A stretch of 5,356 bases of DNA from Thermoplasmata archaeon (GTDB lineage: Archaea; Thermoplasmatota; Penumbrarchaeia; Penumbrarchaeales; Penumbrarchaeaceae): NCBI GenBank assembly GCA_023145185.1, contig JAGLEG010000030.1, positions 1 to 5,356 on the forward strand. Reading direction: 5' to 3'. The notes beneath the pieces were generated by a model. That model worked only from the letters and a program-made list of their open reading frames with translations. It searched no databases and had not been told where the DNA came from. Shown here in pieces: positions 1 to 5,353 of this stretch (position 1 is the first letter of the stretch; every line of letters starts with the position of its first letter). Both the position numbers and the translations under genes were made by a program.

Positions 1-1376
1 AGCAGAAGGTAGGTCTTACCTGAATTGATACCCATATCATTCCCTCCAAACGCCCCGATGAGAATGTCATCGTAGCCATCCCTGTTCACATCACCTGCAG
101 AGGAGACCGAAGTCCCGGAATAGGCCACTTTATTCTCTCCCATGAAAGACGCGTCTGCATTTGACAGGTCTGTGTCCATCTCCCATCCTGATCTTTTTCC
201 GAGTATCAGGTATGTCTGGCCTGCCCCTAGGTCTCCATCGTCGTTATGGCTGGCCCCGATGAGTATGTCATCGTAGCCATCTCCGTTCACATCTCCTGCA
301 GAGGAGACCGAATCCCCAGATCGATCGCCTGCGTGCTCCCCTATGAAGGAGGCCTTCGCACTTTCAATGGGGGTATTCCGTCCCCAGCCAGATGCCCTTC
401 CCAGTATCAGATAGGTCTTGCCAGCGTCTTCTCCTCCATCGTCGTTATAATCGGACCCGATGAGTATGTCATCGTATCCGTCGCTGTTGACATCACCTGC
501 GCCCGAGACCGACCCTCCTGAATAATCCTCTATGTTTTCTCCGGTGAATGATGCAGTTACGCTGTTCAGGGTTGTGTCCATGGCCCACCCTGAGCCCTTA
601 CCATATATCAGATAGGTCTGACCTGATTCCTGCCCTCCATAGCTGTTGAAAATGGCCCCGATAAGCATGTCATCATATCCATCTCCATTAACGTCACCTG
701 CACCCGATACCGAAAATCCAGAATAGTCCATTACATTCTGTCCAAGGAACGATGCGTTCGCGTTGGATAGATAGGTGTCCATCTCCCATCCTGAACTCCT
801 CCCTAATATCAGATAGGTCTGACCTGCAACTGCACCCGCGTCACTGTTTTCAGGAGCCCCGATGATTATGTCATCATATCCATCTCCGTTCACATCACCG
901 GCACCAGAAACGGAAGTTCCCGACCAATCACCCGCATTCTCTCCGATGAACGATGCGTCCGCGTTGGATATGTCCGTGTCCCTGGCCCAACCTGAAGCTT
1001 TTCCAAGGATCAGATGGGTCTTCCCAGCCCTTGTGCCTCCCTCACTGTTAAGAGGAGATCCAAAGAGTATATCGTCATAGCCGTCCCCATTCACATCACC
1101 AACACCTGAAACAGAATATCCAGCATACTCACTTGCATCCTTTCCAACGAATGATGCATCTGCGTTTGACAGGTCGAAGTCCTTCGTACCGCCCGATGCA
1201 TTTCCAAATATCAGGTAGACCTTACCAATAATATAACTTCCATCGTCATGATAATATGCACCGATGAGAATGTCATCGTAGCCGTCCCCGTCCACATCAC
1301 CTGCGCCCGAGACTGAATATCCAGACCAATCGGTTTCGCCCTCCCCTATGAAAGACCCAGAGGATTGGGAGAGGTC
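1..1376 (-). repeat. Seven in-frame 201-base repeats encoding FG-GAP propeller blades
   Basis: The codon for the third residue after the calcium loop (ATC or equivalent) falls at 57, 258, 459, 660, 861, 1062 and 1263, so the spacing is exactly 201 bases (67 codons) each time, with no insertion or deletion. Blades begin near residues 36, 103, 170, 237, 304, 371 and 438. The seventh is cut by the window edge after 56 residues. The copies have diverged in sequence, mostly at synonymous and loop positions, while length and the DVNGDGYDD core are kept. Blade 5 has DVNSDGYDD and blade 7 has DVNRDGYDD, so the residue after the Asn varies. Confidence 0.93.
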
Positions 1377-1481
1377 TGTTCGCATCCGATATCCGGAACC
1401 TGCTGCCGGATCGGATGAGATCATCACAACTGCAGCAGCCAATAACAGTAATCCAACAATAGAATATGCCTTGATCTTCAC
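1..1481 (-). CDS. Secreted FG-GAP repeat (integrin-like beta-propeller) protein, N-terminal part, runs off the window
   Basis: This frame stays open on the minus strand from a GTG at 1481 to the window edge, giving 493 visible residues and no stop. Residues 1-28 look like a signal peptide: MKIK, then a hydrophobic core (IVGLLLLAAAVVMI), then a small-residue region (AAGSG). From about residue 36 the protein is seven repeats of 67 residues, the last cut by the edge. Each carries the pattern GxSVSGAGDVNGDGYDDILIGA, then GxTYLILG, then DASFxGEN. This matches the FG-GAP family, whose DxNxDGxxD loop binds calcium in integrin-type propellers. The first loop is DVDGDGYDD at residues 62-70. The expected role is an extracellular or cell-surface binding propeller; the ligand is unknown. 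The start is supported by GGGGGT (1489-1494 on the complement), 7 bases upstream, and by a TATA-like box behind it. The gene is divergent from the CARF-PIN operon and has no obvious functional link to it. Confidence 0.93.
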   Translation of the reverse strand, partial: MKIKAYSIVGLLLLAAAVVMISSDPAAGSGYRMRTDLSQSSGSFIGEGETDWSGYSVSGAGDVDGDGYDDILIGAYYHDDGSYIIGKVYLIFGNASGGTKDFDLSNADASFVGKDASEYAGYSVSGVGDVNGDGYDDILFGSPLNSEGGTRAGKTHLILGKASGWARDTDISNADASFIGENAGDWSGTSVSGAGDVNGDGYDDIIIGAPENSDAGAVAGQTYLILGRSSGWEMDTYLSNANASFLGQNVMDYSGFSVSGAGDVNGDGYDDMLIGAIFNSYGGQESGQTYLIYGKGSGWAMDTTLNSVTASFTGENIEDYSGGSVSGAGDVNSDGYDDILIGSDYNDDGGEDAGKTYLILGRASGWGRNTPIESAKASFIGEHAGDRSGDSVSSAGDVNGDGYDDILIGASHNDDGDLGAGQTYLILGKRSGWEMDTDLSNADASFMGENKVAYSGTSVSSAGDVNRDGYDDILIGAFGGNDMGINSGKTYLL

Positions 1482-1488
1482 AATAATT

Positions 1489-1530
1489 ACCCCCGATACG
1501 AATTGAATGAGTAATGCTAAAATTATTTAA
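1489..1530 (-). promoter_or_regulatory. Promoter and ribosome binding site of the FG-GAP gene
   Basis: Read on the minus strand, a TTAAATAATT box (1521-1530) lies about 40 bases before the GTG start. Archaeal initiation about 25 bases downstream of the box would start near 1500 and leave a leader of roughly 20 bases. That leader contains GGGGGT (1489-1494), a one-mismatch version of GGAGGT, at a 7-base spacing. The same GGGGGT precedes the PIN gene at 2215-2220, which supports its use as a ribosome binding site here. The placement is inferred from archaeal promoter rules only. Confidence 0.5.
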
Positions 1531-1690
1531 CATTAACCGTTGAAATGCCGTATATATTCTCGGTGCGAGTTGGCAATTTACAGGCCCCCAGGAACATGGT
1601 AGAGACAATATCTCGATCTATAAGTATTGATTCTGAACCGCGCCCCAAACGGCGGACACTCTGATTAGCGTGATCGCATCAATTGGTATC

Positions 1691-1708
1691 AAGGAAATTT
1701 AATTAATA
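1691..1708 (+). promoter_or_regulatory. BRE/TATA-like promoter of the CARF-PIN operon
   Basis: A purine-rich BRE-like stretch, AAGGAAA (1691-1697), is followed directly by the TATA-like TTTAATTAATA (1698-1708). This is the usual archaeal order. Transcription would then begin around 1728-1732, giving a short leader of about 15-20 bases before the ATG at 1747. No clear operator palindrome is seen between the box and the start. Confidence 0.5.
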
Positions 1709-1746
1709 TTTGTTGACATTACCGGCCATGTGGAGTGGGTTTGTCT

Positions 1747-2232
1747 ATGAGATCCTGGATCACCACCATCGGGCCATCACCATTCGCGGTCATCAACACG
1801 TTCTGGGCAGCTGCGGACAGGGACGACTGGGTGCCGGGCCGCATCTATCTTGTTTACAATGAGTTCACAAAGGAGTTCCTGCCAGGGATATCCGCCGTGA
1901 TGGAGAGGATCATCCTGGAATACGGTGGAAAGAAACCGGAGATATACTGTAAACATGTTGATGAGGACGACCTTGGTAACGTTTTCAGGACATACGAGGG
2001 GATCATCCACAAGGAGAGAGAATTGGGAAATGAGATCGCCATAGACATAACTCCCGGTCGAAAATATATGTCCGCTTTTTCTTTGTATGCTGGTTTGAAG
2101 GAAGGGTCCATCGACAAGATCTACTATATTCACATCCGCGGAAGGAAGTTCATGAACCGCCCCTATCCACTCATTCCGACGCCATATTGTGAGCTTGAGG
2201 ACATTGTGTCCATAGGGGGTTTGTCCCAATGA
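1747..2232 (+). CDS. Stand-alone CARF-domain protein (putative cyclic oligoadenylate sensor or ring nuclease)
   Basis: This 161-residue protein is essentially one Rossmann-like domain. A first beta strand and loop WITTIGPSPFAVI (residues 4-16) is followed by RIYLVYN (32-38) and a long helix (about 43-60). The diagnostic IAIDITPGRKYMSA (97-110) comes next, then IYYIHI (125-130), and the end is PYPLIP...ELEDI. The GxSP loop after strand 1 and the D-(I/V)-T-(P/G)-G-(R/T)-K-xMS motif are the two ligand-binding motifs of CARF domains in Csm6, Csx1, Can and Card effectors and Crn1 ring nucleases. Here they supply S11 and K106. No effector domain is fused. The next gene overlaps by 4 bases and encodes a PIN-like nuclease, so this is probably its sensor subunit. 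Activity as a cOA-degrading ring nuclease is an alternative. The ATG at 1747 is chosen because it starts just before strand 1. In-frame GTG 1735 or TTG 1741 would add 4 or 2 residues, and GGAG at 1732-1735 fits TTG 1741 or, loosely, the ATG. The family call is firm; the function is inference. Confidence 0.85.
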   Translation: MRSWITTIGPSPFAVINTFWAAADRDDWVPGRIYLVYNEFTKEFLPGISAVMERIILEYGGKKPEIYCKHVDEDDLGNVFRTYEGIIHKERELGNEIAIDITPGRKYMSAFSLYAGLKEGSIDKIYYIHIRGRKFMNRPYPLIPTPYCELEDIVSIGGLSQ

Positions 2233-3251
2233 TCGTCTCCAGCGACCTCCTGATCCCGATAATCAACAGGGAGATCAGGGAGGGGAGGACCCAATTTGAG
2301 ATCTTCGAGGGGTGGAGAAAGGATGACCCTCTGTTCAGGGGAGAATATGAGAATGGTGTCGTGTTGGTAGATTCGATCACGAAGAGGGGGTATCGATCGC
2401 TGATGCCGAACGAGCGGGAGATCCCCGATTTCCAGGAGCTCATACAGAAGGTCCTCCAGGCCAGTGGTGTGATCGACCCCGGCCAGTTATCAGGATACCA
2501 GGAGAGGTTCAAGGAGATCGTTCAGGACGAGGAGCCTTTCAGGAGGAACACCCGGTTCTACTACGATACGAACTCGTTCATGAACAACTATTTTTTCCTC
2601 TTTCGGGAGATGATCCCGGATTTCACCAAGAATGCGTCCCACAATACATCACTGGGCGTTGTGGCGGAGATGGAGGATATCGTCGATCGGAAATTGAAAG
2701 GACAGTATTTCCCGGACCATTTCAAGAAAACTTATGGAAATGATGACGAGATATTCTACAATCAGCCGAACCTGTTCGGAAGGTTTGCAAGGCTCGCCTA
2801 TCCGGAGATCGAGTACCTGAAAGATAAGCTCAGGGCGAATATCCTCACGGACGATGGGGTGGGGGACCGCAACATATTGAGCGCATTCGTTCACGACAGC
2901 AGTAAATACAATCTGGAAGGGGTGGTGGTCACCAACGATGGGGTAATGGGGGAGAGGGCGGAGAAGAGAATGGGGTCGTGGTTGGTGAGGTTTGAACTGG
3001 ACAGGATCAAGGCCCTGAAAACGAAGCTGGAGTACTTCATCGAGGCGATCTACAGGGCGTCGGTGATCTACGGCAGGGTTGCGATCAACGATGATATCGT
3101 CGTGAGCGGCCTCTGGCATGGGAAGAAGATCGAGGATTGGAACGACAGATGCATCAATATCGAAAGGTGCAATGAGTGCGATGTCAAGAGGATCCACAAT
3201 ATCCTGAAAGAGATCCCCGATGATTTCTACGGGAAGGGATACTATTCCTGA
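2229..3251 (+). CDS. PIN-like nuclease-domain protein, partner of the CARF protein
   Basis: This 340-residue protein has a PIN-like core at about residues 107-260. Strand 1 carries the first acidic residue in RFYYDTNSFMNN (D113, N115), followed by SLGVVAEMED (E147). A helical insertion (about 150-203) follows, then ILTDDGVGDRNILSAF (D213, with D208/D209 nearby) and a final strand VVVTNDGVM (D237). The order DTN, E, D-xx-I and TND is the metal-binding acidic set of PIN RNases and FEN-like nucleases. Residues 1-106 match no family I recognise and may contact the CARF partner. The C-terminal part (261-340) is helical, with C308, C314, C317 and H323 clustered, a possible metal site. At over twice the length of a VapC toxin (about 130 residues), it is not a simple toxin. 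The start ATG overlaps the CARF stop (ATGA) and is preceded by GGGGGT (2215-2220), so the two are translationally coupled. Known type III CRISPR accessory proteins fuse CARF to nucleases; here the parts are separate. The PIN call rests on motifs only. Confidence 0.75.
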   Translation: MIVSSDLLIPIINREIREGRTQFEIFEGWRKDDPLFRGEYENGVVLVDSITKRGYRSLMPNEREIPDFQELIQKVLQASGVIDPGQLSGYQERFKEIVQDEEPFRRNTRFYYDTNSFMNNYFFLFREMIPDFTKNASHNTSLGVVAEMEDIVDRKLKGQYFPDHFKKTYGNDDEIFYNQPNLFGRFARLAYPEIEYLKDKLRANILTDDGVGDRNILSAFVHDSSKYNLEGVVVTNDGVMGERAEKRMGSWLVRFELDRIKALKTKLEYFIEAIYRASVIYGRVAINDDIVVSGLWHGKKIEDWNDRCINIERCNECDVKRIHNILKEIPDDFYGKGYYS

Positions 3252-3356
3252 GGGGTTTTGGAAGAATGAAGATATTATCCAATATTAATGATAACCTGGA
3301 GTATCAGGACCTATCACCTGAGCGATAAAGAATGAGGTGAAGCGCCTTCTATTCGT

Positions 3357-3375
3357 GGAAAGGATATTATATAAT
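3357..3375 (+). promoter_or_regulatory. BRE/TATA-like promoter of the ATPase gene
   Basis: GGAAAGG (3357-3363) reads as a BRE and is followed by an A/T box with TTATATAAT at 3367-3375. Initiation about 25-30 bases downstream would fall at about 3396-3404. That makes the transcript nearly or fully leaderless if translation begins at ATG 3404, and it would exclude the upstream ATGs at 3377 and 3392 from the mRNA. Confidence 0.6.
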
Positions 3376-3405
3376 AATGCCAATTATCATAATGGCAATT
3401 ATCAT
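3376..3405 (+). repeat. 15-base tandem duplication at the ATPase start
   Basis: AATGCCAATTATCAT (3376-3390) is followed immediately by AATGGCAATTATCAT (3391-3405), with 14 of 15 bases identical. Each unit contains an ATG in frame with the ATPase (3377 and 3392). The true start at 3404 lies at the end of the second unit. The duplication creates the palindrome at 3378-3397. Confidence 0.8.
3378..3397 (+). promoter_or_regulatory. Imperfect palindrome between TATA box and start of the ATPase gene (putative operator)
   Basis: The arms are TGCC-ATTAT and ATAAT-GGCA. They are perfect complements around a central C (3388), except for one extra A at 3382 in the left arm. Nine base pairs of symmetry, three bases after the TATA box, would let a bound dimer block transcription initiation. 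No regulator gene adjoins it, so the binding protein is unknown; the ATPase itself or the AbrB-type protein are guesses. Confidence 0.45.
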
Positions 3406-4753
3406 GTTTGTGGATAGGCGCAATGAATTCGAGGCTCTGAGGAGCAGACTTACCAACGACGAATTCGAACTTATAGTGATCTACGGTAGGAGAAGGGTTG
3501 GAAAGACCAGATTGGTCCTTGAATCTATCAAGGACCTCAAGCATCTCTATTTTCTGGCCACTGAAACGGGTAACATCAGGCATTTCAAGGCCGAGATGAA
3601 GGGAGAGGTCCCGAACCTTGAACACACCTCTGATGATTGGGAAGCGATCTTTCATCAGATCGAGGGAAGAACTGTTGTTATCGATGAATTCCCGAATCTC
3701 ATTATCGAAGACCCGACAGTTGTCTCGCAATTCCAGAAGATAGTCGACACTCATCTGAAGGACACGAAAAATAAGGTCATCCTTCTGGGCTCATCGATAT
3801 CCATGATGACCGATCGAGTGCTGAGTTATAAAAGCCCTCTCTACGGAAGGAGGACCTCATCGATGGAGCTCGAAGCTCTCAGGTTTCGTTACCTAAGGGA
3901 TTTCTTTCCCGGTACCGGATGGGAAGAGATGTGCCGGATCTTCGCTGTCACAGATGGGATCCCCTACTATATCGAGAAGGTAAGACCACCGATGTGGGAA
4001 TGGTTGGAGGATGAGTTGAAGCGTCCGGATTCCTTCATGAGGCAGGAGGTGGATTTCCTCCTGAAATATGAATTCACCGACTCGAGGACTTACAGACGGT
4101 TCCTGGAAGCGATAGCAAACGGCAATCATACACCGGTGGAGATCAGGAACTACACGGGAATGAAGCACTCCGATATCACCCCCTACCTCAGAAACCTGAT
4201 GGATGTGAAGATGGTGATCAGGGAGATCCCTGTAACGGAGGGAGAGCGATCAAGAAAGGGCAGATATTTCATCGCGGACAACCTCCTGACCTTCTGGTTT
4301 CGATTCATACTTCCCAACAGATCTTCGATACAGGAGGGGTTGTTCACTGTAGATATGATCAAGGAAGATTTCAACAGGTATATGGGAAAAGTGTTTGAAA
4401 GGATCGCCAGGGAGTTCATAATAGATCTTAACAACAATACGGATAAGCTTCCTTTCAGGTTGGGTAGGATCGGTAGGTGGTGGCACAGGGAAGAGGAGAT
4501 AGATATCGTTGGATTGGATCAGAAGAAAAAGAGAGCCATACTCTTCGAGGTGAAATGGAAGGACCTTAAAAAAGGAGATGTGAAACGGATCCTTGGCGAG
4601 CTCGAGAGAAAGTCCGAATTGATGGGGCTTGATGAATATCAGTTCGAATTCGGGATCGTTGCAAGGAACTCGACATATAAAGAGAAATATGTATTCGACC
4701 TGAGAGATTTCGATATGACGCACTTCGCATCTACCCCTTTTCCGAAGGAGTAG
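3404..4753 (+). CDS. Archaeal ATPase (ATPase_2 AAA/STAND type) with C-terminal DUF234 nuclease-like domain
   Basis: This 449-residue protein has the classical archaeal ATPase layout. It opens with MFVDRRNEFEAL, the usual family N-terminus. Walker A GRRRVGKT is at residues 28-35, Walker B VVIDEF at 91-96, a sensor-like LLGSSIS at 127-133, and the basic YGRRT at 147-151. A winged-helix region spans about 228-275 (YRRFLEAIANG, then ITPYLRNLMDVKMV). The end is DUF234: HREEEIDIVGLD (361-372) and AILFEVKWK (378-386) supply the acidic-plus-E-x-K pattern (D367, E382, K384) of a PD-(D/E)xK-like fold. ATP hydrolysis is well supported. The cellular role of these ATPases is unsettled; STAND-type signalling, defence or stress functions are proposed. 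Start ATG 3404 is preferred over in-frame ATGs at 3377 and 3392 because it fits the family N-terminus and the expected transcription start. The gene stands 152 bases after the PIN gene with its own promoter. All key motifs are intact, so it is probably active. Confidence 0.93.
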   Translation: MFVDRRNEFEALRSRLTNDEFELIVIYGRRRVGKTRLVLESIKDLKHLYFLATETGNIRHFKAEMKGEVPNLEHTSDDWEAIFHQIEGRTVVIDEFPNLIIEDPTVVSQFQKIVDTHLKDTKNKVILLGSSISMMTDRVLSYKSPLYGRRTSSMELEALRFRYLRDFFPGTGWEEMCRIFAVTDGIPYYIEKVRPPMWEWLEDELKRPDSFMRQEVDFLLKYEFTDSRTYRRFLEAIANGNHTPVEIRNYTGMKHSDITPYLRNLMDVKMVIREIPVTEGERSRKGRYFIADNLLTFWFRFILPNRSSIQEGLFTVDMIKEDFNRYMGKVFERIAREFIIDLNNNTDKLPFRLGRIGRWWHREEEIDIVGLDQKKKRAILFEVKWKDLKKGDVKRILGELERKSELMGLDEYQFEFGIVARNSTYKEKYVFDLRDFDMTHFASTPFPKE

Positions 4754-4797
4754 GGAACATAATTAAACCCCCACCCTCCCGAGTAATGGCTCTAAAG

Positions 4798-4845
4798 GGG
4801 CCGGTTGCAGGCAACCGCCCGTCTACTCCTTCGTCAAAGGAGTAG
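4798..4845 (+). other. Two adjacent stem-loops downstream of the ATPase gene (possible transcript end or structured RNA)
   Basis: Hairpin A (4798-4820) pairs GGG and CGGTTG with CAACCG and CCC, a 9-pair stem with one bulged C at 4801 and loop CAGG. Hairpin B (4823-4845) pairs CTACTCCTT with AAGGAGTAG, a perfect 9-pair stem with loop CGTCA. Only two bases separate them. There is no T-run, so a bacterial-style terminator is unlikely and archaeal T-tract termination is not evident. A 3' untranslated structure, a small RNA, or a relic of rearrangement are all possible. The stems are clear; the role is unknown. Confidence 0.5.
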
Positions 4846-4899
4846 TGTACAAGTTGAACCCCACCTCGTTCAGGACCCATTCAAGCGAGCGAATCTGCG

Positions 4900-4914
4900 A
4901 TAGAAATGTTCTAT
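4900..4914. repeat. Short perfect dyad ATAGAA-ATG-TTCTAT
   Basis: Six-base arms with a three-base spacer lie about 40 bases upstream of the TATA-like box of the antitoxin gene. It could be a distal protein-binding site, but a dyad of this size in A/T-rich DNA can arise by chance. Confidence 0.2.
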
Positions 4915-4951
4915 ATCCTTCTAACCAGGGTAAATGTGATCTGCACCGACG

Positions 4952-4978
4952 TATTAATATGTAAGATATGTCTTACAT
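4952..4978 (+). promoter_or_regulatory. TATA box and autoregulatory operator of the antitoxin-toxin pair
   Basis: A TATTAATAT box (about 4952-4960) runs straight into a perfect palindrome, ATGTAAGA-TATG-TCTTACAT (4959-4978), with eight-base arms and a four-base spacer. Initiation would be near 4980-4988, just before the ATG at 4992, so a dimer bound to the palindrome would occlude the promoter. VapB/AbrB antitoxins, alone or with their toxins, typically repress their own operon through such sites. The DNA symmetry is seen directly; the binding protein is inferred. Confidence 0.6.
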
Positions 4979-4991
4979 TATTTGTGGTACA

Positions 4992-5255
4992 ATGGAAGCT
5001 GCTATCATCAAAGTCTCATCCAAGGGTCAGATCGTCATCCCCTCATCCTGGAGGAAGAGAATGAATATAAAGGAGGGAGAGGAACTTCTTGCGGTGGGGG
5101 AGGGTGATGTCCTGATGCTCAAAAAGATCGAGGGCTCCTCCCTCAGGGATGAATTCTACAATACTGTCGGGCCCCTCCGCAGGAAGGTTAAAAAGCTTGG
5201 TCTGACCAAAGACGACCTCATCGAGGCGATCGATGAGGCGAGGGCGAATAAATGA
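4992..5255 (+). CDS. AbrB/SpoVT-fold antitoxin, VapB-like
   Basis: This 87-residue protein opens with a SpoVT/AbrB (MazE-type) DNA-binding domain at about residues 1-47: IIKVSSKGQIVIPSSWRKRMNIKEGEEL, then LAVGEGDVLMLKKI. The KGQIVIP strand-turn is diagnostic of swapped-hairpin AbrB proteins. The C-terminal half is charged and helical (SLRDEFYNTVGPLRRKV, then LTKDDLIEAIDEARANK), the usual toxin-wrapping tail of VapB antitoxins. The ATG at 4992 is chosen because the domain begins there and the predicted transcription start lies only a few bases upstream. An in-frame ATG at 4968 falls inside the operator palindrome and is probably not transcribed. The stop overlaps the next start by 4 bases (ATGA at 5252-5255), the typical antitoxin-toxin coupling. 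Expected roles are to neutralise the PIN toxin and to repress the operon. With its toxin apparently broken, it may now be an orphan antitoxin. Confidence 0.9.
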   Translation: MEAAIIKVSSKGQIVIPSSWRKRMNIKEGEELLAVGEGDVLMLKKIEGSSLRDEFYNTVGPLRRKVKKLGLTKDDLIEAIDEARANK

Positions 5256-5353
5256 GGGTTGTCATAGATACAAATGTGTTCATCTCCGGTTCTTTCTGGA
5301 AAGGAAATGAGGAAAATATCATTGAACTCTGTATCCCAACTTTGACAGATTGA
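5252..5353 (+). pseudogene. VapC-type PIN toxin, truncated remnant (33 residues)
   Basis: The gene starts at ATG 5252 inside the antitoxin stop, with GAGGG (5240-5244) at a 7-base spacing. Its product begins MRVVIDTNVFISGSFWKGNEENIIELC, the N-terminus of archaeal PIN toxins, with D6 and N8 as the first metal-binding pair. VapC proteins are about 130 residues long and cut RNA with three or four acidic residues. Here family-like sequence ends near residue 27 (about 5332), IPTLTD follows and TGA comes at 5351-5353. The other two frames after 5332 do not restore a recognisable PIN continuation in the bases available, so a junction with foreign DNA is at least as likely as a simple frameshift. The window ends three bases later, so a sequencing or assembly error at a contig end cannot be excluded. 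As read, the product cannot be an active nuclease. Confidence 0.7.

Noticed and set aside
246..1080. Plus-strand open frames at 246-521 and 862-1080 with repeated ADEYVIV/SPFTSPAP-like segments
   Set aside because: Their internal repetition is only the antisense reading of the 201-base FG-GAP repeats on the minus strand.
57..1265. Regularly spaced similar blocks suggesting a CRISPR-like array
   Set aside because: The 201-base period is in frame with a protein and both conserved and variable parts encode FG-GAP blades; repeat and spacer sizes do not fit CRISPR.
1297..1608. Minus-strand open frame of 103 residues overlapping the FG-GAP gene start
   Set aside because: It is a frame shadow: the overlapping minus-strand frame from GTG 1481 has a signal peptide, a ribosome binding site and clear FG-GAP repeats, while this one has no recognisable motifs.
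1663..1685. Weak dyads (GCG-TGAT-CGC and TGAT-CGC-ATCA) upstream of the CARF-PIN promoter
   Set aside because: The arms are only three or four bases and overlap each other, no better than expected by chance.
1728..1746. ATG at 1728 as the start of the CARF gene
   Set aside because: It is out of frame with the CARF domain and its frame gives no recognisable protein; in-frame candidates are GTG 1735, TTG 1741 and ATG 1747.
2649..3197. Minus-strand open frame of 182 residues opposite the PIN gene
   Set aside because: It is antisense to a motif-bearing, translationally coupled gene and its Pro/His/Asp/Leu-rich composition is typical of a shadow frame.
3266..3328. 20-residue open frame (MKILSNINDNLEYQDLSPER) just after the PIN gene
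   Set aside because: It has only a weak GGAAGA upstream, no family resemblance and no supporting context, and is too short to distinguish from chance.
4798..4845. tRNA or rRNA fragment in the GC-rich hairpin region
   Set aside because: No T-arm motif, anticodon arm or acceptor pairing can be built; only two simple hairpins are present.
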